Source: an uncultured Collinsella sp. (GTDB lineage: Bacteria; Actinomycetota; Coriobacteriia; Coriobacteriales; Coriobacteriaceae). From it: DNA of 5,688 nucleotides. The position numbers and the translations under genes were made by a program. Positions 1-5,639 of this stretch are shown one piece after another. Position 1 is the first letter of the stretch. Every line of letters starts with the position of its first letter. The stretch covers positions 1 through 5,688 of the forward strand of contig CAKUHM010000098.1 of the NCBI GenBank assembly GCA_934655835.1. Direction: 5' to 3'. The notes below the pieces were generated by a model. That model made no database searches and had not been told where the DNA came from. It was given only the letters and a program-made list of their open reading frames with translations.

Positions 1-163
1 CAGGATTTCAAGAAACAAGTTCATAGGCTTCACCCCAATCGGAGATCGGAGCGTTGCCCGCAGGCGGATTCCGCGGCGGTCTAGATTTTACCCCATAGGC
101 CGCGGTGGGAGACATCCTGCCCCTTGGTTTGGAACGGTATCGATCTAACGGATAATCAAGCTC
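1..163. other. left-edge intergenic stretch, no confident gene
   Basis: This stretch lies downstream of the minus-strand cluster. No frame gives a convincing protein and I see no U-tract terminator after the stop at 164. It contains a direct tandem repeat of ATCGGAG (38-44 and 45-51). On the minus strand there is a 35-codon ATG frame (115 down to 8), preceded by a purine-rich AAGGGGCAGG, and a possible gene start at 24 reading MNLFLEIL into the left edge. On the plus strand one frame is open from the edge to a TAG near 84. None can be decided from the sequence alone. The stretch could be a 3' UTR, a dispersed intergenic repeat or a decayed gene. Confidence 0.4.
8..115 (-). CDS. doubtful 35-residue small ORF
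   Basis: An ATG frame of 35 codons ends in TGA. Its start is preceded by GGGG at about 4 nt spacing. The product is proline-rich in the middle (SRPPRNPPAG) and ends NAPISDWGEAYELVS. It has no signal peptide or membrane segment and I recognise no family. The start ATG is 48 nt downstream of the stop of the 73-residue protein gene. Short open frames are common by chance in GC-rich DNA, and two other frames are also open here, so this is more likely a chance frame or part of a repeated intergenic element than a gene. Confidence 0.15.
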   Translation of the reverse strand: MSPTAAYGVKSRPPRNPPAGNAPISDWGEAYELVS

Positions 164-385
164 CTAGCTCTCTTTGAATTGGGCAAGCATTCGCCCGAAG
201 GTGCTGAGCTCGGACGGCTCATAAATGAGCGAGCCGCCGTCCGCGGTCCTGTAGACTCCGCAGGGAAGGCGGCGCCCGACGGGGAGGATGTAGAGGTTTC
301 CCTCCTCTTTCAGTTCCGCTGGGAGTAGCGGAATCTCGTTTTCGTCCATTTGGAACTCATCGATATTCGCGATCTCCCTTTCCAT
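164..385 (-). CDS. small acidic protein of unknown function (73 aa)
   Basis: I do not recognise this protein. From the ATG at 385 it has 73 residues. An acidic N-terminal third (MEREIANIDEFQMDENE) is followed by a stretch that alternates turns and likely beta strands (NLYILPVGRR, CGVYRTADGG, SLIYEPSEL) and a short C-terminal helix ending AQFKES. It has no membrane segment or signal peptide, so it is probably cytoplasmic. It starts 32 nt after the stop of the ADP-ribosylglycohydrolase gene on the same strand, so co-transcription is likely. An AAGG (397-400) lies 11 nt before the ATG, which makes a weak ribosome binding site. An in-frame TTG at 430 would give 88 residues and overlap the upstream gene by 13 nt; translational coupling there is possible. 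I prefer the ATG because it gives a cleaner start. Confidence 0.65.
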   Translation of the reverse strand: MEREIANIDEFQMDENEIPLLPAELKEEGNLYILPVGRRLPCGVYRTADGGSLIYEPSELSTFGRMLAQFKES

Positions 386-417
386 GATGCTTTCGGCCTT
401 ATTTCTTGTATGGCGTC

Positions 418-1206
418 CTAAAACAGGCAACTCTCAATCAGCTCTTTACCGCGCAGGACATCAATCCACTCCTGCGGAATTGCGTCGATACCGTATGCCG
501 TGCCTGCGAGGGCGCCGGCGACGGCCGCGGTGGTGTCGGTGTCGTCGCCCAGGTTGACGGCGGTGAGCACGCATTCCTCGTAGCTGGTGGTGTTCACAAA
601 GCACCAAGTAGCGGCTTTAAGCGTGTCGCGCACGAAGTCGCCGGACCTGATTTCGTGCTCGGGCATGTCTTTCAGATGGAGCATCCACAAGGGAAGCTCG
701 CCGTTCATCACGCCCCTCATCAGCTCGACAAATATGACACATGCGTCGGTTGACGTTCTGTGGGCGTGCGTTATCGCGGAGACCTCGCAGATCTCTTCAG
801 CTGTCGCGTCGGTGACCGCCAGGGGAGCGATGCGCATGAGCGAGCCGTTGCCGTTGTCGCGCTCGCCGGAGCCTCCTTTGCCGCTGCGCAGGGCGCGAGC
901 GGTCGTGCCGCCGTAATCGAAAACGCCGTCGATCGTATACTCGCCGCGGTCAATCCAGCCTACGAACTTGTCGCGCATGTCCGCGGTTTCGATGTGTCCA
1001 AGCTCCCTAATCGAGTCGCAGGTTGCGAGCGTCATGGACGTATCGTCGCTCCAGGTGCCCGCGGGCTGCCCATGCGTGCCGTAGCCGATCATGTCGGTGC
1101 ATTCGAACGTGCCGCGGGGCCTGAACTCGTACGGGACGCCCAGCGCGTCGCCGACGGCGAGCCCATAGATGCAGTCGCGGAGCGTTGCTTTCGGTTTGTC
1201 TGTCAT
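418..1206 (-). CDS. ADP-ribosylglycohydrolase family protein (DraG/ARH type)
   Basis: The 262-residue product belongs to the all-helical ADP-ribosylglycohydrolase family, whose members (DraG, ARH1, ARH3) use a dinuclear metal centre to remove ADP-ribose from proteins or related ADP-ribosyl compounds. All family landmarks are visible: GLAVGDALGVPYEFRPRG (15-32), the first metal motif TWSDDTS (51-57, D54 and D55), NGNGSLMRIAPLAV (118-131), THAHRTS (146-152), and the second metal motif GDDTDT (220-225, D222, D224, T225) followed by AAVAGALAGTAYG. The length is usual for the family and the enzyme looks complete and active. It has no signal peptide, so it is cytoplasmic. The ATG is backed by GAGGAG 5 nt upstream. 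It sits 68 nt after the DUF1016 nuclease gene and 32 nt before the 73-residue gene, on the same strand. The substrate cannot be told from the sequence, and no ADP-ribosyltransferase is in the window. Confidence 0.96.
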   Translation of the reverse strand: MTDKPKATLRDCIYGLAVGDALGVPYEFRPRGTFECTDMIGYGTHGQPAGTWSDDTSMTLATCDSIRELGHIETADMRDKFVGWIDRGEYTIDGVFDYGGTTARALRSGKGGSGERDNGNGSLMRIAPLAVTDATAEEICEVSAITHAHRTSTDACVIFVELMRGVMNGELPLWMLHLKDMPEHEIRSGDFVRDTLKAATWCFVNTTSYEECVLTAVNLGDDTDTTAAVAGALAGTAYGIDAIPQEWIDVLRGKELIESCLF

Positions 1207-1211
1207 GGAAA

Positions 1212-1217
1212 CTCCTC
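1212..1217 (-). promoter_or_regulatory. ribosome binding site of the ADP-ribosylglycohydrolase gene
   Basis: On the minus strand GAGGAG lies 5 nt before the ATG at 1206. It fixes the start and shows that this gene is translated from its own site rather than by read-through from the nuclease gene. Confidence 0.75.
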
Positions 1218-1274
1218 GTATGCCAGGTGGTGCGGAACGACTTTGGGGATGTCGGCCGTACTGTACCGTTGCCC

Positions 1275-2318
1275 TTACGCCTCGACGTTCGCCGCTTCGT
1301 TGATGGCGCGGTACTCGGCACTCAGCTCGCGCGCCAGCTCTTCCTTGCTTGGAAGATACGGCAGGTATTTGGCGGCAAACACTTGGTCGTTGTCTTCGGG
1401 CAGCGTGTACTCGACGATCGAATCGCTTTTGTCCGCGCAGAGCACGATGCCTATGGGCGGATTGTCGCCTTCGTTCATGAGCTCGCGTGTGTAGTAGTTC
1501 ACATACATTTGCATCTGGCCCAGGTCCTGATGCGTAAGGTCATCGGTCTTAAGGTCGATGAGCACGAAACAGCGCATCAGATAGTTGTAAAACACAAGGT
1601 CAATATAGAAGTGGCGACCATCGAAGGTGATGCGCTTTTGGCGCGCCTCAAAAGCGAAGCCGCGGCCAAGCTCCAGCAGAAACTTCTGAAGATGCGTGAT
1701 GAGCGCTTGCTCTAGATCGCTCTCGCGAAACGCAGCGTCGTCCGAGAAGCCTAAAAACTCAAGCACATATGGGTCGCGGATGATGTCCTCGGGGCGACGA
1801 GCGGGGGCGCTCTTTTGGATTTCCTGAGCGACGGTCTCTTTGTCCTTGCTGGCAAGTAGACGCTCGCGGAACATGGTGTTGATTTGGCGCTCGAGCTGAC
1901 GTGTGCTCCAGCGAGAGTCGGCGCATTCGTTCATGTACCAAGCGCGCGCTTCGGAGTCGGGAATGCGCATCAACCTGCGGTAATGAGTCCAGCTCAATTC
2001 GGGACGCAGTGAGTCCCGAATTGGAAATGTGAGATATAACTGGCGCATTTTACGCAGCTCCCTTGCCTCAAAGCCTTTGCCAAAATCCTTGGTAAGCTTG
2101 ATTGCAAGGGCCTTGAGCAGCGCATCGCCGTACTTGGCGCGCTCCTCTCCGCCCTGCTCATCAACAATGCTCTTGCCGATCTCCCAATATGCCTCAACCA
2201 TTGCAAAGTTAACGGCGGTATAGGCCTTGTCGCGAGCGGCGTTGAGAATCGAGGAAACCTGCTTGTAAAAAACTTCTGGCACGATTGCCGATTCTCCACG
2301 GTTTACCAGTTCGCCCAT
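1275..2318 (-). CDS. PDDEXK nuclease domain protein, DUF1016/YhcG family
   Basis: The 347-residue product matches the DUF1016 (YhcG-like) family over its full length. The N-terminal helical domain (about 15-155) shows the typical AYWEIGKSI, ARELRKMRQLYLTFP, LSWTHYRRLMRI and WSTRQLERQI blocks. The C-terminal domain (about 183-325) is a PDDEXK-type nuclease fold with LEFLGF, E203, FYIDLVFYN (D240), LIDLKT (D255, K257) and LGQMQMYVNYY (Q268, Q270), so the predicted catalytic set is complete. The family is predicted to cut or process DNA and is often found near restriction-modification or other mobile defence genes, but its substrate is not established to my knowledge. No methyltransferase or specificity subunit is in this window. 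A GTG codon at 2321 directly precedes the ATG at 2318; either may be used. GGGG (2327-2330) lies 8 nt before the ATG. It is probably the first gene of a unit continuing into the ADP-ribosylglycohydrolase gene. Confidence 0.95.
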   Translation of the reverse strand: MGELVNRGESAIVPEVFYKQVSSILNAARDKAYTAVNFAMVEAYWEIGKSIVDEQGGEERAKYGDALLKALAIKLTKDFGKGFEARELRKMRQLYLTFPIRDSLRPELSWTHYRRLMRIPDSEARAWYMNECADSRWSTRQLERQINTMFRERLLASKDKETVAQEIQKSAPARRPEDIIRDPYVLEFLGFSDDAAFRESDLEQALITHLQKFLLELGRGFAFEARQKRITFDGRHFYIDLVFYNYLMRCFVLIDLKTDDLTHQDLGQMQMYVNYYTRELMNEGDNPPIGIVLCADKSDSIVEYTLPEDNDQVFAAKYLPYLPSKEELARELSAEYRAINEAANVEA

Positions 2319-2345
2319 CACTGTCGCCCCACTTTCCTCTTGTGG

Positions 2346-2364
2346 AATGCATCTTTATTGCATT
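2346..2364. repeat. perfect inverted repeat AATGCA-N7-TGCATT, candidate operator
   Basis: Two 6 bp arms (2346-2351 and 2359-2364) are separated by TCTTTAT. The element lies just downstream of the proposed -10 of the nuclease gene, about where transcription would start, which is a usual place for a repressor site. It could instead form a small 5' UTR hairpin. Chance cannot be excluded for arms this short. Confidence 0.4.
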
Positions 2365-2367
2365 TAG

Positions 2368-2397
2368 TTTAAAGCCTCGCGCGGACTCGAATTTCAA
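2368..2397 (-). promoter_or_regulatory. candidate promoter of the nuclease gene cluster
   Basis: On the minus strand TTGAAA (2392-2397) and TTTAAA (2368-2373) are separated by 18 nt, about 50 nt upstream of the nuclease start codon. The -35 box is good and the -10 box is only fair. This AT-rich patch stands out from the GC-rich surroundings. Confidence 0.35.
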
Positions 2398-2410
2398 TGT
2401 CGCCTAGCGC

Positions 2411-2441
2411 CTTCGTGCAGGATTCCCGAAGTGACTAAAAT
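2411..2441 (+). promoter_or_regulatory. candidate promoter of the PH-like gene
   Basis: TAAAAT at 2436-2441 is a good -10 box. The region 18 nt upstream (TTCGTG) is a poor -35 box. A 5 bp inverted repeat CTTCG/CGAAG (2411-2415 and 2427-2431) spans the -35 to -10 gap and could be a regulator site, though arms this short occur by chance. If this -10 is used, transcription starts near 2448, which excludes the GTG at 2442 as the translation start. Confidence 0.35.
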
Positions 2442-2473
2442 GTGACCATAGAGGCAGTTTTAGCGAACCCCAT

Positions 2474-2478
2474 GGGAG
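2474..2478 (+). promoter_or_regulatory. ribosome binding site deciding the PH-like gene start
   Basis: GGGAG lies 8 nt before the ATG at 2487, an ideal spacing. The alternative starts at 2442 (GTG) and 2472 (ATG) have no such site, so the 89-residue form is preferred. Confidence 0.65.
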
Positions 2479-2486
2479 TGACACGC

Positions 2487-2756
2487 ATGGACAACAACAC
2501 CTTGCTGTTCCAGGACAAAGGTTCGGGCAGGTTTAAAGACGTCAAGATCTACCCCAACCGTATCGAGGTGCTCAAGAAGGGTACTTTCGGCGGCAAGCAT
2601 ATCGAGATTGTCTACCTTAAGGACATCACGGGCGTTAACAGGATCAAGGGTCGCGACGTTTTCCTGCGCAATCGACTGTTAACCGCTTGCGTCTTTAGTC
2701 TGAGCAGTCGTGCGAAGGCCCAGGAGTTTGTTAACGCGCTGAACATGGTGATGTAG
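2487..2756 (+). CDS. small PH-like domain protein (89 aa)
   Basis: The 89-residue product looks like one compact bacterial pleckstrin-homology-like domain. It has a run of short beta strands (TLLFQDKG, DVKIYPNRIEVLKKG, HIEIVYLKDITGVNRIKG, ACVFSLSS) and a single C-terminal helix (RAKAQEFVNALNMV), the usual order for this fold. The LKDITGV and AQEFVNAL segments are typical of short bacterial PH or SHOCT-linked proteins. It has no signal peptide or membrane segment, so it is probably cytoplasmic. The role of such single-domain proteins is not known; the fold commonly serves protein or lipid binding. The chosen ATG has the best ribosome binding site; an upstream GTG at 2442 would add 15 residues. 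It is transcribed alone, divergent from the nuclease cluster and convergent with the PI-PLC gene. The family call is from strand pattern and local resemblance only. Confidence 0.78.
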   Translation: MDNNTLLFQDKGSGRFKDVKIYPNRIEVLKKGTFGGKHIEIVYLKDITGVNRIKGRDVFLRNRLLTACVFSLSSRAKAQEFVNALNMVM

Positions 2757-2780
2757 CCCATGGCGGCGTTCGGGCCAAGG

Positions 2781-2816
2781 TAAAAATCGGGGGCACAGAA
2801 CGGTGCTCTGCGCCCC
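2781..2816 (-). terminator. intrinsic terminator of the PI-PLC gene
   Basis: In the minus-strand transcript GGGGCGCAGA (from 2816) pairs with TCTGTGCCCC (to 2790) over 10 positions with one G-U pair and a 7 nt loop. CGATTTTTA follows at once. It begins about 36 nt after the PI-PLC stop codon. On the plus strand the same arms have an A-C mismatch and no U-tract, so it is not a good terminator for the convergent PH-like gene. Confidence 0.8.
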
Positions 2817-2851
2817 TCGTCGAGTCGATGTGTCCAAAAGGGTCGGCTTGC

Positions 2852-5335
2852 CTATTCGCTGTCGTCCCCAGCGTTTTCGCGGTCACTGGCAAGCATTGCC
2901 GCGCCGGCGACCGTTGTCGCCACGGCGGCAGCGGCGAGCCCGGCGGCGATACCAGAGCCGTCGCCCGTGTCGGCGAGTTTTCCGGTCGAGCCCTTGCTCT
3001 TGTTGCCGCCGCCGTTCTTGTCGGCGCCATCTGCGTTGGCGCCGGTACCGGGGCCGGCGCCGCCCGCGTTGCCCGAGGCTGCAACGGTAAAGCTTGCGGC
3101 TCCGTCGCTGGCGAGCGTGTAGTTCTGCGCCGCGTCGCCCAAGAGACCGTTCACGCGCACCCAGTACGTTCCTGCGGCAAATGTTTCGCCCTCGGCCATT
3201 GCCGTGCCCGGAGCGCCGTCCGCGTCGTGCACAAACTCGAGATGGGCCGTGCAGGCATCGGTTTCGAGCTTGCCCTCGAGTGATGCCGCAATCTTGGCGC
3301 GCACGTCTTCGCCGGCCTTAAGTCCTTCGAGTCCCTCAAAATGGGGCGTCAGCGCGCGTGGATCGATATCAATGGGCACAGAGCCCTGCAGCCCCGTAAC
3401 GGTCTCGTTGCCCAGGGCGTCGACATCCACATATTCGATGGCAAACGCATGGCCCGAAGCCGCCACGTTGAGTACGTTGCTGCTGTCGACGAGGCGGAAA
3501 TGACCCTCGCCAACGGTCTTGCCGTCCTGGAGCGAGGCGTCGCTCAGCGAGTTGCCGTACGTCATGCGCATGCGGGTCGGGAGGTAGTACGAAGCTGTCT
3601 GCTTGTGCTGTGTATCGTAATCGTAATTGCGCTGATAGATGCTCCGGGCCAGCGCCGCATCAACAAAGTCGGATGCGATAATGCCAATGTGCTTGAGGTA
3701 ATCTGACTTTGTGTCCTCGTTGCCGCTGGGGTTGATGTACGGGCTCTTGTACAGATGCTCGTTGACCACTCGTGCCGAGGTAAAAGGATTGCCTCCGTGC
3801 GACAGGCCCGTGCAGCTGGTGTAGTTGATAGACCAGCAACGCTCCTGGACTGGCACCTTGGCCCCGTTATCGTCCACGACGTCCACCTTGTTGCGCGTGC
3901 GCCCGGTCGTTTCCTTCAGCGCATTATCGACCCAGCTGAGCTTGTCGGTTCCCGTGAGTTTGTACTTGTCCTGGGCGTATACCTTGGTGCAATAGGGCTC
4001 TTTGTCGCCTGTTTCCCCCGCGGCTTCAAAGCCCCGCGCGTCTTGGACGAGACACATAGTGGTGCTGTCGGAGTGAGCCTTGATCTTGTCATCCCATTCG
4101 GTAAGGTCGAGGCCCCACGTGTAGCCGTCTACGCTGTTGCCGTCGAGTCTAAATCGACGCAGCAGGACGATCTTTCCGCGCACCTCGCCCAGCGTGGGGA
4201 CGTGGCTCGACGTGTAGAACAGATCGGGGTTATCGGCCATAACCTTGGCGAAGGCCGTCGTTATGCTTTCGTCGGTAGCCTCGTCGTTGCCGCGCGATGC
4301 GAGCATGATGAGCGCTTCTGACGGGTTTTCGTTCAAAAACGTTTTGAAGTAACCGATGACATCGGAGAGATGCAGATAGTTCCCGTCTTTTTTGAATAGG
4401 TAGAAATCCCCGTGGCAGATACCGGGGTCGTTGCCCTTTCCGAGTCGGATATCAAAATAGCGGATTCCCTCGAGCAACTGCGTGGGAATGTAATCCTGCT
4501 GGCATTTTACTTGCGAGGATTGGGGCTCAGTGTCGTTGTCCACGCTGCAGGTGCCCGAATCGTGCGTACCCGGGATGCTCAGCTCGTCGAGGAACTTGTT
4601 GTCGTTGACGTATTTCATCCAACATGGTCCATCGACGTAGCTGCTGTACGTGATCCAGTCGAGGCTGCTAACCGTGGCATCGTTCTTTTTCATGTCGTAA
4701 CCGATAAGTTCGAGCTCCCACGGAATGCTCTTACTCTTATGGCAGATCTTATTGTTGTCCTGGTCTTCGCCGTTCGATTCTATTGCCAGGTACTTAATGT
4801 CTTTTTTCTCGGTTTCTTTCTCGACCGTGCGGTCTCGGATGATATAGGTTCCGTTTGATTGACGCTCGAACGCAAAAGCGCGGCTGGGCTTGTTGTCATA
4901 CTCGCCGCCCCATACGTGGATGACCTTTCCATCTTTGTCCGAGTCGTCGTCGACCGACCAAATGCTGTAGCCCGTCTTTTTATGCTCTTCGAAATTGAGC
5001 AAGGTGCGGATAGCATACCAGTTTGTATCGTCATTCTTGGTCGTTACGTTCTCAAGGATGAGCTTGCTGGACGTGCCGTCGTTAAACAGGTGGCAGACGT
5101 TGCCGCGAACGTTGCCGTCTTGGTTGACGCTTGCGGTGCGAAAATAGCCCGCGGGGCGAAGGCGAATGACGAAATTGTCGAGGCTGACCGACGCTGTGGC
5201 AGCGTCTTCTGCAAATGCCGCGCGCACGGGAAGGCCCAATCCCGCGGTTTCGGGCAGGCTTGCAAGCGGCGACAACGCCGCGAGTCCTAGGCCCAACGTA
5301 AACGCTCGGCGACTGATGGCGTGGTGTTCGGTCAT
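2852..5335 (-). CDS. secreted phosphatidylinositol-specific phospholipase C, multidomain, surface-anchored
   Basis: The 827-residue product is an exported enzyme predicted to cleave phosphatidylinositol, and possibly GPI anchors, into diacylglycerol and inositol cyclic phosphate. A Tat signal (SRRAFT, 8-13, then a hydrophobic stretch) probably ends at AFA-ED after residue 42. Residues 46-212 resemble a ricin-type beta-trefoil carbohydrate-binding domain (closing block PWELELIG). The PI-PLC domain (about 238-570) keeps the B. cereus-type active site: H258 in IPGTHDSGT, R297 in YFDIRLG, H308 in ICHGD, and D556 in GIIASDF. GKIVLLRRF, AQDKYKL and INYTS also match. Residues 590-660 and 661-753 look like Ig-like/MBG-YDG modules (TYGNSLSDA, QNYTLASD). 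A Gly/Asn-rich linker leads to LADTGD (787-792), a membrane segment (795-815) and an acidic tail. GGAGGAG fixes the start. It appears monocistronic, with its own terminator. Catalytic function is well supported; the anchoring mode is inferred. Confidence 0.96.
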   Translation of the reverse strand: MTEHHAISRRAFTLGLGLAALSPLASLPETAGLGLPVRAAFAEDAATASVSLDNFVIRLRPAGYFRTASVNQDGNVRGNVCHLFNDGTSSKLILENVTTKNDDTNWYAIRTLLNFEEHKKTGYSIWSVDDDSDKDGKVIHVWGGEYDNKPSRAFAFERQSNGTYIIRDRTVEKETEKKDIKYLAIESNGEDQDNNKICHKSKSIPWELELIGYDMKKNDATVSSLDWITYSSYVDGPCWMKYVNDNKFLDELSIPGTHDSGTCSVDNDTEPQSSQVKCQQDYIPTQLLEGIRYFDIRLGKGNDPGICHGDFYLFKKDGNYLHLSDVIGYFKTFLNENPSEALIMLASRGNDEATDESITTAFAKVMADNPDLFYTSSHVPTLGEVRGKIVLLRRFRLDGNSVDGYTWGLDLTEWDDKIKAHSDSTTMCLVQDARGFEAAGETGDKEPYCTKVYAQDKYKLTGTDKLSWVDNALKETTGRTRNKVDVVDDNGAKVPVQERCWSINYTSCTGLSHGGNPFTSARVVNEHLYKSPYINPSGNEDTKSDYLKHIGIIASDFVDAALARSIYQRNYDYDTQHKQTASYYLPTRMRMTYGNSLSDASLQDGKTVGEGHFRLVDSSNVLNVAASGHAFAIEYVDVDALGNETVTGLQGSVPIDIDPRALTPHFEGLEGLKAGEDVRAKIAASLEGKLETDACTAHLEFVHDADGAPGTAMAEGETFAAGTYWVRVNGLLGDAAQNYTLASDGAASFTVAASGNAGGAGPGTGANADGADKNGGGNKSKGSTGKLADTGDGSGIAAGLAAAAVATTVAGAAMLASDRENAGDDSE
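2963..2977 (-). other. LADTG sortase-like motif codons of the PI-PLC gene
   Basis: These codons read L-A-D-T-G (residues 787-791), placed 36 residues before the C-terminus between a Gly-rich linker and a hydrophobic segment. This is the layout of a sortase sorting signal, with Ala in place of the usual Pro. The tail after the membrane segment has a single Arg (R819) and five acidic residues, which is atypical. Confidence 0.6.
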
Positions 5336-5337
5336 AA

Positions 5338-5344
5338 CTCCTCC
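5338..5344 (-). promoter_or_regulatory. ribosome binding site of the PI-PLC gene
   Basis: On the minus strand GGAGGAG ends 2 nt before the ATG at 5335, so its GGAGG core is 4 nt from the start codon. It is a near-perfect Shine-Dalgarno sequence and settles the start. Confidence 0.8.
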
Positions 5345-5378
5345 ATTCGCAGGGTGCGGTTATGCACTCGTTTGGGTC

Positions 5379-5384
5379 ACTATA
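5379..5384 (-). promoter_or_regulatory. candidate -10 box of the PI-PLC gene
   Basis: TATAGT on the minus strand lies 43 nt upstream of the ATG. No convincing -35 box is seen 16-18 nt further up (GGCACC there). TTTAAA (5395-5400) and TTTAAT/ATTAAA motifs near 5410 give an AT-rich upstream patch. A regulator-dependent promoter would fit, but this is weak evidence. Confidence 0.35.
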
Positions 5385-5539
5385 CTGCCCAGATGTTTAA
5401 AGGTGCCGGTTTAATTGTCTGCGCGGCGCAATAAATCGGCGGGCGGACGTGTTGGGGTGTTTGTCTATTTGTGTTGCTACCGTGTCTGGGATGGTTTCGG
5501 AGTCCGGCATCTTCGCGTTCGTCGGCTGCCGGCATAAGA

Positions 5540-5569
5540 AAGGGAGGGTCGGTTTACCGGCCCTCCCTT
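5540..5569 (-). terminator. hairpin, probable terminator of the right-edge gene
   Basis: Thirteen-position arms (5540-5552 and 5557-5569) close a 4 nt loop. In the minus-strand transcript there is one C-A mismatch and the stem runs into TTTCTTATG, a short U-rich tail. It lies about 70 nt after the stop of the minus-strand gene at the right edge. On the plus strand the stem is fully paired with one G-U pair, but GGTACG follows rather than U residues. It may also block read-through into the PI-PLC gene. Confidence 0.6.
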
Positions 5570-5639
5570 GGTACGAAGCGCTGGGGTATCGTCGCTTGTT
5601 TGCACTGCGCTCGTGTTTCCCGCTGCGCTCGCCAGTCGC

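Larger units (their letters stand above)
5336..5639. other. intergenic region upstream of the PI-PLC gene
   Basis: About 300 bp without a convincing gene. It holds the PI-PLC ribosome binding site and candidate -10 box near its left end and a strong hairpin at 5540-5569. A direct repeat CTGCGCTCG occurs at 5605-5613 and 5623-5631, just downstream of the right-edge gene. A plus-strand frame (5449-5643) crosses the hairpin and the stop region of the neighbouring gene and shows no ribosome binding site or family features, so I do not call it. Confidence 0.55.

Noticed and set aside
760..1494. 244-codon plus-strand open frame
   Set aside because: It lies antisense to the ADP-ribosylglycohydrolase and nuclease genes, crosses both and their spacer, and its product is low-complexity Ala/Arg-rich with no domain. 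It reflects the GC-rich third-position bias of the real genes.
1275..2318. the DUF1016 gene as part of a type I restriction-modification locus
   Set aside because: The family is often found there, but no methyltransferase, specificity or restriction subunit is present on either side within this window.
2442..2486. GTG start at 2442 for the PH-like protein
   Set aside because: It directly follows the proposed -10 box, has no ribosome binding site and adds 15 residues outside the domain. The ATG at 2487 has GGGAG at 8 nt.
2789..2817. the 2789-2817 hairpin as a bidirectional terminator also serving the PH-like gene
   Set aside because: On the plus strand the stem has an A-C mismatch and is followed by CGTCGAG with no U-tract. 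Only the minus-strand reading fits an intrinsic terminator.
3755..5290. series of plus-strand open frames (3755-4321, 4412-4858, 4859-5290)
   Set aside because: All are antisense within the PI-PLC gene, whose frame has clear domain motifs throughout. The antisense products show no family features or ribosome binding sites that I can see.
5605..5631. CTGCGCTCG direct repeat as a CRISPR-like or regulatory array
   Set aside because: There are only two 9-nt copies in GC-rich DNA with no further units, so there is no support for an array.
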